From the NCBI GenBank assembly GCA_016165875.1, contig JABBOT010000022.1, forward strand, positions 3,917,655 through 3,981,654: DNA of 64,000 nucleotides, read 5' to 3'. A program made the translations under genes and the position numbers. The DNA is from Acanthopleura granulata (taxonomy: Eukaryota > Mollusca > Polyplacophora > Chitonida > Chitonidae). The notes under the pieces are model-generated. The model worked only from the letters and a program-made list of their open reading frames with translations. It had not been told where the DNA came from and made no database searches. Positions 44,668 to 56,185 of the stretch are shown in pieces (position 1 is the stretch's first letter; each line of letters begins with the position of its first letter).

Positions 44668-47600
44668 GTATTGTTTTAAAACCCAATCTGTCATGCTACT
44701 ATTCTGTCCTCTCAGTTTGTGTATTATTATTATTTTGACATTTTCCTCACATGTAACTATTTTTCTTACATGTATGTTTTCTTCCATATTCAGTTCCGTA
44801 CTCATAACAATGAGTAAAGCGTCACTGACACCGCTCGGGATTATGTATTCTTTTGCCATGGCTTGGAACTTACATGTAGTGAACTTCAGTATGTTTGCCC
44901 TTTGACACAGTAGAATCTTTTTATTCCATAGATTGCATTTTTGGCTGTCGTTGTGTATGGTTTTTCTTCTGCTCATCTAGAGTAATGTCCTATGGCTGTA
45001 TTACACCTGCACACCTTGTTTTACACCTGTAAAAGTGATTGTTTCCTCTAGACTGACTTATAGTTACTCCTCTTCATTCATTACCAAGCACTTTTTCCAG
45101 TTTGAAACCCTTTGTTATGTCAGCTCTTGCGTTTTATTTGAATGCACCTTTATAACTGTTGTGGTAACAGTCATAGTTACTAATAAAATTTTTCAGGGAT
45201 GTTTTTTTTTTTGTTGTTTTAGCAACCTGGCATGCGTGTATGCCTTTGCTAATTTCTGTTCATCTTTTTAAATTCGGTTCTACCACCATTGGCAAAGACT
45301 AATTTCTTATTTTATGAGGATTCATCTATGCTTTTAACAGTTATTTGTTGTTACTATTCCGCTGAAATTTTCTCTCAAAGGAGAAAAGGTTGATCAAAGC
45401 TGTTAGCAGTAGCTGTAACAAATGCTGTGCCCTGATCAAAATATACAAATATTAGTAATATATAAAAGTACTTTTGATCTCATTGAGTTTGATTAATTAA
45501 CTTTTCCACCTGTTTTGAAACTCTTGTTCTCCTTCGTTTTGTGCACCTGGGTCTTGTCTGAGAGTCACTTGGGCTGTGAAATGACCTCTCTGGCGATGAG
45601 ATGAAGTGTGTTAGCATTATCTGTAAATATATCCAGTAGGGTTTCCACTGAATTAATTTCAGTTACGAGTAAGCATGTTCATATTACTGAAAAAGATTAT
45701 TGGTTGTAACACAGGTGTTGGTATATAGTATAGAAAATTATTGTATTTGATATAATCTAGAAAATTAACAATGAGTTTAGCCATAAAGTGATTAGAATAC
45801 CAGTAAACTGAGAGAGACTCATTATTGACAGTCTGTGTTCTCATATTGTTGAAAAAGCATGTACTTGAAACTTCACTCCTCACCTGATTGCAAAGTTAAT
45901 ACACTTGGGAGGCCAGAGAAATTTGTATGGTGCAGATTCTGTGAGAGGAACAGTTGATTCATCAGATGTGTACGAGTTTGAACTTGAAGAAAGTATTTGT
46001 TTTGTGCGATAGACTTTTTCAGGTTATCTGCGTCTAGTATGACTGATCGGTTCACCTGTCAACTGAATGGGCTCTTGGAAAGTATATTAAAGTCTGTGAA
46101 GCATGGAGGAAGCCTTTGTACTCATTGTGTGGCCTGGCCAGTTGTGTTCCTCGTTAGCATTGTACAGTTGGTATGATCAGAAAAAGTGGCCAGGGTTCAA
46201 GATTATGTCGCAGAGCTCTGTCAGAATGTCAGAATTTTCCTGTCCCATTGTTTGCTGTCGATAGCTGGCTTTTTTTTTTATATCCAATATACAGCCCCAT
46301 GCATGCAATCTAAACAGTTCTCCGTTTTTGTCGTCTTGGCTTTTTTTCAGTCTTTCATGTGTATGTGGTTAGTGAGTTGACACGGACGAAACCTGCAGCG
46401 AATATGTGACTGGACTTGTCCTAGGGATAGTGCTCAACTCTTCAGTCAGCTGTATATCACCATTTATGTGGGCCTGACTGTTCAAATATACCATCCAATA
46501 CTGTCTGTACACATTGCTGTGTGGAGCAGAAGCATTGATAATTCAATGGTGTTTGTGTGTACCACCTGTTGCCATGGTTACTAACACACATTTTTGTTTG
46601 CCCGGGTAAAAACCATTTGAGTGGGGTAGAAAGACAGACAGCGCCTAACTGTCTTGGGCACTGTCCGGCCATGTGTGTGGGGTGGAAAATTTGGCCTTAG
46701 CTCTAATGTTGACTGGACCAAATATCATAGCAAAGTGTTTTGTCACTCCCGAAGGGACTGCACTCATGCCCCACTCGCAACCGAAATAAAAACCATTTCA
46801 TGACACATGGCTAATTTATACTGCTGTGTCTGATTCAGTTATCTGTGTCTCTACGTGAAATGGTGCATTAACCATTGATGTATTGACACACGCTGTCTGG
46901 TTCACAAAATGGTTTTGCACCTTGGTTGTGGCTGTATATACATGTATATGCTGTGCTGGAATTGGAAAATCCTGGATGGATAGTTATTAGTTTGAGTCCA
47001 CATGAACCTGATGTTTGAGAAATACACTGTACTGACTACCTTGTCATGTTTGCAAATAGTCAAAGCACAATTTAAGATTGAGACAGTCTTAACAGAAAAT
47101 AACTTGCAACTTTTTTTTGTTCCATTTTAAAATTAGCCAGTCATCTATGATGGCCTGCACCTCACCATTAGCAGGTTACCTTTTCAACCCCTGATGTGTG
47201 AGGTTTTCACTAGTGGAAATTGATAGAACCCTGGTTTTTTTTTAGATTCTCCCATTGTCCTTTATGAGCCCCAACACTGCCCATGACTTAATAGTCCCGC
47301 AGTCTTTAGTTGGAAGGGGCAGATTTTATGAAAAAACATTGCATAAAAGACACAAAAAACGGGGGGTAAAGGTGAGGAACAAGGGCCCAAAAGCCTGGAT
47401 AAATGAGGAGGGTAGGTGGGGGGGGGTGTCCTTAGTCTTCAGAAACGAATTCTGAACTGCCATTGAGCCATTGTTTGGCAGAAGAATGCGCTCTGTGGCT
47501 TGTTACAGTCACAAAGTCTGCAGGTATTCACAGGGCCCCGAATTGAGCCCCTTCTAAGACATGGTGACGTTGGCATTTTGGGGATTCTTCCTGTGTGTAG

Positions 47601-47834
47601 TGAGAGTAAGCAACAGGTAGAAACATTCAGGACACGTGTGGATTAACACGCAACCAGTGTTAACCTGTAGCTTATGCTGTGTCTTGTTTTAGTATTGACT
47701 TATTTGGCTGTTCACCTGGCAGGTGAGACATACCTGACCATGTAAGGCCAGATTTACTTGTACAGGAGTAAGCAAGAGAGTCCGGTTAGAAAGGTGACAT
47801 CACTGTTACGCTCCCCTGTGGTTGGCCTCGTCAG
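44668..47834. other. intron-like, no gene seen
   Basis: The stretch is T-rich. Open frames on both strands near 44510-44976 cross the 33-nt candidate exon but have no support of their own. Confidence 0.35.
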
Positions 47835-47875
47835 AGAGAGACACACCTGAAAGGTCAAGTTACCATAGTTGTAAG
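47835..47875 (+). CDS. weak candidate exon, 41 nt
   Basis: The acceptor is gctcccctgtggttggcctcgtcag and the donor is TAAG|GTAAAA. Phase 0 reads RETHLKGQVTIVV (exit phase 2); phase 1 reads RDTPERSSYHSCK (exit phase 0). It would fit after 44635 in phase 0. No onward partner is clear. Confidence 0.22.
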
Positions 47876-50579
47876 GTAAAACAGAATGCTGAAGGTACGT
47901 TCATGTTCTTGATCTCTGTCTTCTCGGCCAGTGTTTGTCTTCGTGTCGCTGTGAATAAAATCCCGGAATTGGGTTATTTAGCTTGCATTATCCCAGACCT
48001 ACATATATGTATGGGATCAGGGTCTGGGGATTGTATAGGGAATCATGTGGACACACATATACATTTACATTCTGTAGCCAACCCATTAAACATCTCCTGT
48101 TTTCTTGCAGATAGATAGCGACATGACATATGCATGTAGCACATACTGAGAACTCCAGATGAAGCATTATGAACTTTGTGTCAGAATCACCCTAACACAA
48201 TGGGTCTTTGATCTTGAAACCTGAAAGAAGGGAAACAACTTGCATAATGAGATTTATGCAGAGTTGATGTTCAACACTGTGTTATGCTTCATTGGCTGGT
48301 GTCAGTTTGCTTTATTCAGAATAGTTCCATAAGACGACGTCATCAACCCGTTTGGCATCACAATAAAGCAAGTCCATTGACTTCTGAATATTAAATGCGA
48401 CTATTGCGCTTGTCCTAAGATTTCAAGCATGACTTGTGTTACTTTGTCTGGTTCTGACATTTCTCTTTATCTTATTTAAAGATTCTTAAAGCTTTATCTT
48501 GATGGTATGCTGTAAACCTGGTGGGAAAATGTTTCCAGAATTTCAGTGCCAGAAGCAATATTTTTGATGGTAACTAGCCTTTTAGAATACATGTTTCCAT
48601 ATGAATTTTATGAGCAAATACAATGCTCAGCATATTGCAGTTATTCTGAGGAGACTGCTTGCGTAGCTGGTTGATCTCAGCTGTTGTGCACCTAAACATG
48701 CTTGTTGCCAGCAGCTGTTCAAAATGTAGAAATGTTGAAAGTGTAAAAAACTTTGGATAGCAAATAATTGTTGATTAAGTGTACCTGGACACATGTTCCT
48801 TAATATCTGGACTGTGAAATATATATAATGGTCTGCAAATACTTGCAGTGAATTTTGTGACTTGAAATAATTATAAATATTAGCAGGCCCCAAGTTTATG
48901 GATTATGTTTTGCACAAGGAATGTTTAGTTCATTTGTATTTGGTATTTGCTCATGGTATTTGAAACTCAGCCTTAGTAAAGCTTACAAGTGCCCAGCTGT
49001 GCACGTCAAGCTAAACAGTGTGCATGCTGTACACGAATAGGTACAAGTTTGATATAGTTTCTAGGTATGTCCGATTAGTCATTCTCTGGAATCCATGTAT
49101 CCTCAGTCTGGTGTCTGACAATTACACTTTGCTGCCCCTTAGTGAGATGTCAGAGTTTGTCGTGCCTCTCCTCCCTCAACAACCTCTTCACCTTTGCCAT
49201 TAGATGGTCAGACATATTTACAAGAGAGTTTTAATAGGGCTCCAGCAGGTTTTGTTGTCATGTATTGTAGTGTTAATTTTCATGGACGCATTAGGTTGTG
49301 AATAAACTCTGCTTCAAAACAAAATTTGTGACTTTTAAAAAGTACATATGGGTTTAGCCTTGTGATAACACTCAAAAAAAAAACAAGAAACTTATAGGGC
49401 CTTTCATATGTTGAATGATTTTCTTTTCTAATTTTGTTTACAGAATAAATATGCATAAGCCTGATTTTGTTTTCTGTATTTTGTATGAGCGAATTCTTTA
49501 TGATTTGTTTGGATGTTATTGAAGCATTAGAGTCTCATTTAGATAGTTAAAATGTGGTTGAGAGGCAAACATACGTTGTTTTCCAAGCTCTGTGTGAGTA
49601 AGGTATATGCAGTTTGTATCCAGACAAATCTTTGATGAAACTCCATGGAAGCACTAGTGTTGAAGTATTAAGGACCAAATACCTGTGGGTGTATATATTT
49701 TGCAGCTGAAGTTGTTCTTTGAAAAGAAACTCAGCAAGAGTTCATTCCCCTTCATCTAAGCCTTGACGTCAACCCTGTTATGTGTGATCAGTACAGACTG
49801 GAAATGGCATTCTTAAGGCTTTTCTCAGCACATAAATAGCCATGATTATGTCTTAAAATTTCTCTAATACATGGTATGCAGGTTAAACACCTTTGTTATC
49901 CCTACTTTATTACATAAATGTGACTTATTAAAGGATATAACAACACATCCTGTTGGGTTAAAAATGGGATTGTTTTTGTTAAATCCTTAGTCACCAGAAT
50001 TAGGTTGCACATAAATGAATGTCTTTGAAGTAAAATAATAAACGAAGTCTAAACGAACCTTGTTTCTTGTTTTCATCAAAATCCTTCCACCCTGACACTC
50101 ACATTAATAGCATAAATGGCTTAAAGTTTTTAGAGACAGATAAATATTACAAAGTATTAAGCGCTGAAACATATCTTGTCAGTAGGATGTCATCCTACCT
50201 ACCAAACACACCTCAGAGACACCTAAAATCAAAAGAACTCCCAGAATCTGGCAAAGTGTGAAACGTAAGGACGTGTGGGGAGTTTTAGGTCACGTATAAC
50301 GTATTAAAATCTGCAATAGCCTGTAGCTGGTCCTCTAGTAGTGGTATTCTATACATGTAATACTCAGAGCTGGTGTGAGTGTGATATGTTTGAACTAGTT
50401 GTGGTCTTCAGGTACATATACACTATATGCGTTTTTTGGTTCAGTTCCAGGAAACTTTGTATGTTCAGCCATAGTCTGGACAGTGTCATCCCCTTGGTTG
50501 GATTTGGACATTTTGTGTTCGTCTGTCTATAAGAGAAAGCTCCTTTGGGTTCAGTGAGTGATATCTGCAAGCTCATACC
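47876..50579. other. intron-like, no supported exon
   Basis: Two good acceptors are followed by short frames ending in stops: 48111 (IDSDMTYACSTY then TGA) and 49706 (LKLFFEKKLSKSSFPFI then TAA). Either could be an alternative last exon, but there is no other support. An A/C-rich segment at 50060-50255 stands out in composition. Confidence 0.3.
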
Positions 50580-50870
50580 ATGGGGCACATGGGGTGTCGG
50601 TTCAGTCCTGACCATGGGCAGGAAATTTGTAGATTTCCCCACTCTTATAGTTCATTTGGGATTAGTGACATTCCCCGGTCAGCAATGCTCGTAATGGCCA
50701 TGTGAGCAGCCTTATGCTACATGGTGAGCAAGGCTGTATGTCACACACAAGAAACTTCATCGGTAACTTACCAGAGGTCGGTGGTTTACTAATGGCAATC
50801 TGGTTTCTGCTAACCATATATTTAATGGCCATTGCAGAAATGAATAAGATATGAATGTTGTGTTTAAATG
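50580..50870 (+). mobile_element. SINE, family 2, near full length
   Basis: The box B-like GGTTCAGTCCTG lies at about 50600-50611. Then tttgtagatttcc, aacttaccagaggtcggtgg and tctggtttctgc follow, matching 14600-14893 in order. The tail is decayed. Confidence 0.65.
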
Positions 50871-51667
50871 TCATTAGGATGATTATGGATTGAATTCCTG
50901 TGTAGATGTGATATGGTCCAGGTATTTTGCATTTCTTGAACATTTTTCGTGCCCAGGTGCAAATTGTGTGATGTAACAGGTGGTGTGGTGTCATCCCATC
51001 AGTGTATGATTGATGTAGATTAACACGTCAGCTTAACAAGGAAACAACCTTCAAACGTTTCTGTGCAAACAAAGCTGTGTGGTTTCACAGAGAACAGAAT
51101 CAGAACATGATCAGGCCAGTAAATCTGCCTTGATCAGTCCCTGAGCAAACACACAGATCACCTACAGGGAACTTCGTGTATTTACAGGGAAATGCTCAGC
51201 TCTTTACAATTACTGTATTTGATTTAAAATTTCCTCCACATTACTCAAGTTATTCATTTTGCTTGCTTCTGCCAGCTCTATACTGTTCTTAGTGAGGTGT
51301 TGTGATGATTGTTTGGAAGGTGGTATGATATCCCACTTGAAAAATGTAAGTATCAACAGCAAACGTAATAATTGATAACCTATTTTTTGCCTCCAAAAGG
51401 CAAATTTCTGGGTGAAATCTGAGATCAAATACAGTATTGTGTAGATCTTATTTCTAGGGGATGTGATGTAGATGTGTTATATAGGAAAGCTGTGTTGAGT
51501 CATGAGTGAATGGTGGGGGAGGTGTGCATGTTTATGCTGTAGGGTCGAGGGATGGAGACACATGTGGGTAATTCGTCTGCTGTGCCATCTGTAACCTGCA
51601 TACCCCCCCCTCCTCCCCTGCTGCTGTGATCATGATTCATTCTGGTTGCCTCACCCCTGCCGAGCAG

Positions 51668-51692
51668 GAAGTCATTTCCTGAGACTTTCCGG
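51668..51692 (+). CDS. weak candidate microexon, 25 nt
   Basis: A C-rich pyrimidine tract ending gttgcctcacccctgccgagcag precedes it and CGG|GTGTAC follows. Phase 2 entry reads KSFPETFR and leaves phase 0; phase 1 reads SHFLRLS. It could follow 47835 (exit phase 2). The donor is mediocre. Confidence 0.18.
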
Positions 51693-52139
51693 GTGTACAC
51701 TTACTATCTGTTACACTGCATTGCTAATGCGTCTAATTTACAACATGACCTGCATGGAAAATTTGTTTGGAAGTGAAACTCTATGTACATAGCATACATG
51801 TACACTTGTCTAGAATGGAGTCAGTGAATACATGTGTATAATAACAAGAGAAAAAATAGAGAAAATCTACAAGCTTTTATCATTTCTGGGTTGCGTGTGA
51901 TGGGAGAAGCTGTAGAGTGTTGTTTATGATGCCCTAGGGTAAATATTGATGATTAGATCAAAGCTGGCAGAGTCTTATATAGGCTGTATATAAATAAGCC
52001 ACAACTGATTTATGATCATATGTTCTGTATTTTTAAAATGTCCTCTGACTGCTTTATCATGATATAGGCCTACCCCCCCCCCTCCACACACACTCAAACA
52101 CAACCGAAACCTATCGTTACACTGTGCACACCGCTACAG

Positions 52140-52279
52140 GTAATTCCCTTGTATTCACTGACCTCACGTACAAAGAAGAATGGCCCAGTTACCTGAGACA
52201 ATATGTGGTTAAATTTGAAAAATCAGAGGGAAACTTTTGTGAAAAATTTGTCACTGTCCAGTCTCTCTCCCCTCCCTGA
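52140..52279 (+). CDS. candidate alternative last coding exon
   Basis: The acceptor is gtgcacaccgctacag. Entered in phase 1 with the T left by 42518 it forms TGT and stays open for 45 codons to TGA at 52277-52279, including TDLTYKEEWPSYLRQYVVKF. No good donor lies in the open part, so if real it ends the protein; ATTAAA, a common variant poly(A) signal, follows at 52285-52290. The frame is also open upstream to 52049 without any ATG. The stretch is A/C-rich compared with its T/G-rich surroundings. It may instead be a pseudogene or repeat fragment; no family was recognised. Confidence 0.28.
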
Positions 52280-52623
52280 AACAAATTAAATGGTTATATA
52301 TGAGCTGGAGCTGTATACCTGTACATCACATAAAGCTGAGGTCACAGGTGCTAATCCTATCACGTGGAGTAAGACCTGGTGGATTTCCAGCTGTTACATC
52401 TTGATATATAGGTGTTAATGTGGTGGACAAAATTAAATATGAAGGTGTGTGTTTATTAGCATATCTACGGTAAACATCCCCCTTCGCTTTGACTGTTAGT
52501 GTGTGTGACATTGTATGGCTTAGCAGGATAATAAAGTTGGAGAGGTACAGGTGAGACAGGTGAACTCTTCATCAGTATCCCCTTGCTCGGACTACTAAGA
52601 CCACTGGTTATCCCAACCCCCAG

Positions 52624-52679
52624 CTTCAATGGAGCCTGATGCTGACATGGCTGTGGTGGACTCATCCCCCAGCTCACAT
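52624..52679 (+). CDS. candidate internal exon, 56 nt, acidic Ser/Pro-rich
   Basis: The acceptor is actggttatcccaacccccag and the donor is CACAT|GTGAGT, a good match. Entered in phase 1 with the T from 42518 it gives Ser then SMEPDADMAVVDSSPSSH, leaving phase 0. Phase 0 entry is also open but gives an unlikely Trp-rich text. The acidic, Ser/Pro-rich composition suggests a disordered region. Joined to 42070 and 42500 the frame is continuous. Next candidate in phase 0 is 55319. Confidence 0.42.
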
Positions 52680-53939
52680 GTGAGTTACCTCGTTAAGGTT
52701 AACTGTTCCTCCCTTGTGAAAGTTTTAGCTGAACAACATCAACATCAAGCATTGAATACCTGCTACTTAAGCAATATCACCTGTTGTGTACATAGTGTAT
52801 TTGTTGGATCTTATTAGCACGTGTGCATTAACTATCTGTTTCTAAGGTTGATATCATCTTTGTTTTCTTCCATATTTTGGGCTATGTTTGCTTGGGCCTA
52901 TTCAGGAGGAGGGGGCTGGGAGCCTTAGTCCCTGTCAAGAGGTGCAAGCCCCGAGGAACTCCCTTATCAATTACCCACTCATTTTTGACAGGATAAATTT
53001 GTATTTTTAATGTATAAAAAATATGATTAATAAGTACCCAAATATTTATTTGTATAGATATGTTCATGGCTCGTATTAGAAAGCCTTGGAAGGGCTATTT
53101 GTAAGTTGTGCAGGGTGCAGCTGTTAAAAATATCAGACGACTTGCTAATTTGATAGAATTCCTGATAAAATGTAGTGTACATGTACTGGTACCTTGTTGT
53201 GTCTGTTGGAAATCCAAGTGCATTTTACAAATAGGACTACAAGATAACACCATTTTCAATGGAAAATGGTCTACAGTTTTCTCCGTACCTTTTGAAAATT
53301 AGCAAATGACTCACAAAATGCCCTTCTTCTGCAAAATTTTTGGCTTGTTTTTCACCATCAACAGGCATCCTTTTCGAGCCCTGTTTTTGCTTACAGCAAT
53401 GTGAAGTGGGAAATATTTGACACTTCCATGACTCAAACCTGCACATCCTGATGTGCATGTAAAGGCTGTGAGCTCAATACTGAATTAGTGATGAGCATAC
53501 CTAATGTTCCACCTTGGTGAGCAGCCGGTTTACAGGCTTCAGAATGCCAGGGACTTGGGTGGGAATAATTGACACTAGGCAACTCTTGTAGTTTGTGAGT
53601 GATGTTGTTCTGCCTTTTCACAGGGATAATTTGTATTGTTTATTTTTGTGTTTGTATATGCTAGAAACATCCAGCAAACATCAGCCATGCATGTAGATTC
53701 ATTGGTAAATATTGACTTGTCAGTCCCCAGCTCATTATTCCAGCATCACAACATAATATCTGAAGTTCGAAAATGATTTCTTTTTTGATGTATATGTAAT
53801 CAGTTTGAAAGAAAATTAAGTTATCTACTCAGAACTTCTTTTCATATCATTTTCGTAATTTGCTGAATTTGACAACAAACGAGTGGATCCAGTTGATTTT
53901 ATGCGCAGGTGACTGGTCTAACGACGTCTGTTTTTTTTT

Positions 53940-53952
53940 GGGGGGGGGGGGG
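53940..53952 (+). repeat. T9-G13 homopolymer pair
   Basis: Nine T (53931-53939) are followed directly by thirteen G. The G run could form a quadruplex and is a likely site of sequence-length error. Confidence 0.8.
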
Positions 53953-55318
53953 CTTTTGTAAGGAAGAAATTGTGTGATAGAACTGGCTGTGATGGTTGCC
54001 ATAGTACGTCCAAAACCAGTTCGAGTGGTCACAAAAAAGTTGAGGGTCTGTGTTGGTTAACAATTAATACCGAGATAAGAAGTGTATCTGATTAAAGGTT
54101 TACAGTTAGAGGTAAGAATCCGATAAGGACATTATAAAATGTTTAATTTGTTTAATATGGAAAAACTGACTTTTTCATTATTATTCAACATGTCACTTAG
54201 CAGTACTGTAACAAGTTTTTTGTAAATTTTTTTATTAACGTTTTTTGGATTAGCAATGGCAGGTGGATTGGATTGGAATGAATGTGTAGCATAAGAATAC
54301 TGGGTGCATGTGGTTTGAAGGCATTATTAAAGTGATAGGTGATTACCATGGAACAATTTCTTCATTAATAAACATGAATTTGTAAAAATTGCTACTTTCT
54401 GTAGGAAATCAATGTCACCTTACACTAAGGCCCCTTGTAGAGTGAATTGCCAGCAGTGCAAGATAGGTGTTCAAATTTTTGACGTTTACAAGTAGAGGTG
54501 TGGAAATGGGTTTTCAACTGCCTTAGATAGCAGCTTGACCAGTATCCAGAGAGAGAGAGGACTCAGGGAATGAGGGACTGAGGTCATCAGGTAAGGCCTG
54601 GATACAGGCAGAGGGGATGTACTCAGTCTCCACACTAAATTGTTTAAAGAAGGATTGAAGACCACATGAGAAATCACAGAGTGATACTAACTGAGGGTAG
54701 GGGAGTTTGCTGCAGCTTGGGCCTAATCCCCTCCCCCCTGCCTAAATACCTTAGCAGCCCACATCTGAATGGTATTGGTGCATCCCAGTCTGTACCCACT
54801 AAATCCTGCTTAAGACAAGTGCACAGTTAGGTTTGCTGGACAAGAGAGCTTGGGGCTTATCACTCGGCCGTGCATTTATGTGCATGTCACGAGAAAAACA
54901 TGGCCGCATCAGCCACAAAAGTTAGCAGTGTCTTCTAGGGGATGGGGGGAGCGCACTAGATACAGCACCAGGGATAAAATCATTGCTTTTAGCCCTCAGG
55001 GAGGCTCCATTTGATGGAGAAATTCTGACACATTTATGTGGTGTGTGGACAAATGCCACCTTATGTAAATAGATGTCAGTCAGTATCGATCCTTAATAAA
55101 ATTAGCCAGTAATGAATTTATATGGATATTTTACACTGAATGGAGTTGCGTGTGTAAACCCTGACACATAGCTGGTAGAAGTAATACTTTATGAGATACA
55201 GGTGTATAAAGTGTTGTGTTGTTTTTTTTTCTTTTGTTTTTTTCTTTATTTTTTTTTGTTTGTTTTCGTTGTCATTCTATCTCTCCACGTTTGTGTTGGG
55301 AAATTGCATAGGTTGCAG
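53953..55318. other. intron-like, no supported exon
   Basis: At 54405 an acceptor (gctactttctgtag) opens a 29-codon frame with C-x3-C-x2-C (CRVNCQQC) ending in TAG at 54493-54495. It needs phase 2 entry, which 52679 does not give, so it was not called. The rest is T/G-rich. Confidence 0.3.
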
Positions 55319-55403
55319 GATGTTGAAAGTGATAGCCAGTTGTCTGGTGTGACTTCTCCCTACCCCCCCATGTGGTTGTCAAGTTTTATCTTTATTCTAT
55401 CAG
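55319..55403 (+). CDS. candidate exon, up to 85 nt, 3' border uncertain
   Basis: A 60-base T-rich tract lies upstream, and the acceptor is gcataggttgcag. In phase 0, as left by 52679, it reads DVESDSQLSGVTSPYPPMW, similar in style to the preceding exon. Possible donors are CTG|GTGTGA (after 55346) and CAG|GTATGA (after 55403). The second is the better match but adds a hydrophobic tail (LSSFIFILS), which argues for an earlier end. Also possible is that it is not an exon. Confidence 0.27.
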
Positions 55404-55429
55404 GTATGAATAATAAATAGTGGTGTATT

Positions 55430-56000
55430 GTTGGGAGTTTGATGGGTCTAGTGTCCACTGAATGCTGAGAGCCTGTCTGCTGTTTATTGAGCGCGAAGTC
55501 CGCCTGACAGAAATGGTAATAACAATAAAAGACTTCAGTTCCCCCATCCCATTTCGGTAATAGCTTTGGCATTCCATTAAATGTATGCCTGTTGACAATG
55601 TAGATTTTTAACAAGGCCTCAATGGGGGTAGAGAACGCTGCTGATTGTACAGGAGTTGTGATATCAGTGGGCCCTTTGTCCTTTTACCGCTGCAACTTTC
55701 TCTCTGCAGCAGCCATGTCGGCAGGGTAAGCAGTTGCTATGACAACGCAGTTACTATGATACATGCTGTTCGGTTGGTGTGGAGTCACGTGTTGACTAAT
55801 GATTGGGCGTTGACACGATTGTCTCGAGAATAGGTCTGTCCCTGTAGATTTGTGGGCTCTATTCTAATCCAGGCGCGTTTGTGTACTCGGCACTTAAGGC
55901 CATAGCAATCTCTTATGCATGGACATATTTGGACGCGTTATAACCGAACGACAAGGTGTCCCTAACGACGTCGGGATTGTGTCGTACATTCAAACAAAAT
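55430..56000. promoter_or_regulatory. CpG-bearing block with RFX-type and E-box sites
   Basis: GTTGCTATGACAAC at 55733-55746 is a near-perfect X-box, the palindromic site bound by RFX factors. CACGTG lies at 55786-55791. CpG are frequent up to about 56000 (for example taacgacgtcgggattgtgtcg near 55961-55983). Strong candidate for an enhancer or internal promoter; the short exon at 55710 lies inside. Confidence 0.45.
55710..55725 (+). CDS. candidate microexon or alternative first exon
   Basis: The 16 bases CAGCCATGTCGGCAGG lie between a strong acceptor (gctgcaactttctctctgcag) and GTAAGC. As an internal exon entered in phase 1 it reads AAMSA and leaves GG. As an alternative start, ATGTCGGCAGG would encode M-S-A and leave GG, exactly the phase left by ATGGACGG at 3261. 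It sits within a CpG-bearing block with an RFX-type site just downstream (55733-55746). Confidence 0.27.
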
Positions 56001-56119
56001 GGCCTCTCCAAATTTTGATTTCTGACCTAGATGTGATCGAAGCATTCTGTACTAAATTAATTTTATTTTATCCAGTGACTGTTGGAAATGGAATTGAAGA
56101 AGGATTGTTTTACCTTAAT

Positions 56120-56185
56120 AAAGAGATAAAAGCCGTCTTTGTGTGACGAGGAAAAGAGATGAAAGCCGTCTTTGTGTGACAAAGA
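56120..56185 (+). repeat. 33-bp direct duplication
   Basis: aaagagataaaagccgtctt and onward is repeated once at 56153 with two or three changes. The first copy holds the last codons and stop of a 75-codon open frame (55919-56146), so the duplication repeats its KEIKAVFV end after the stop. Confidence 0.8.

Larger units (their letters stand above)
3181..55403 (+). other. candidate large-intron protein-coding locus (one or two genes)
   Basis: This is an inferred transcription unit, not a recognised gene. It starts at a promoter-like block and a short first coding exon near 3.26 kb and takes in small candidate exons up to about 55.4 kb, perhaps beyond. Support seen in the sequence: CpG drops sharply after 3.3 kb, the + strand is T- and G-rich as is common on the coding strand of introns, and several short segments have good AG and GT borders with reading phases that fit each other in two sets (3261/24234/27684/31022 and 41365/41695/42070/42500/52624). 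No domain or family was recognised. No exon linking the two sets was found, so they may be separate genes. A long noncoding RNA remains possible. Confidence 0.45.

Noticed and set aside
49706..49759. Possible last exon (LKLFFEKKLSKSSFPFI then stop)
   Set aside because: Good acceptor and phase, but no poly(A) signal nearby and a length easily reached by chance.
54405..54495. 29-codon segment with CRVNCQQC after an acceptor
   Set aside because: Needs phase 2 entry, which the preceding candidate does not provide.
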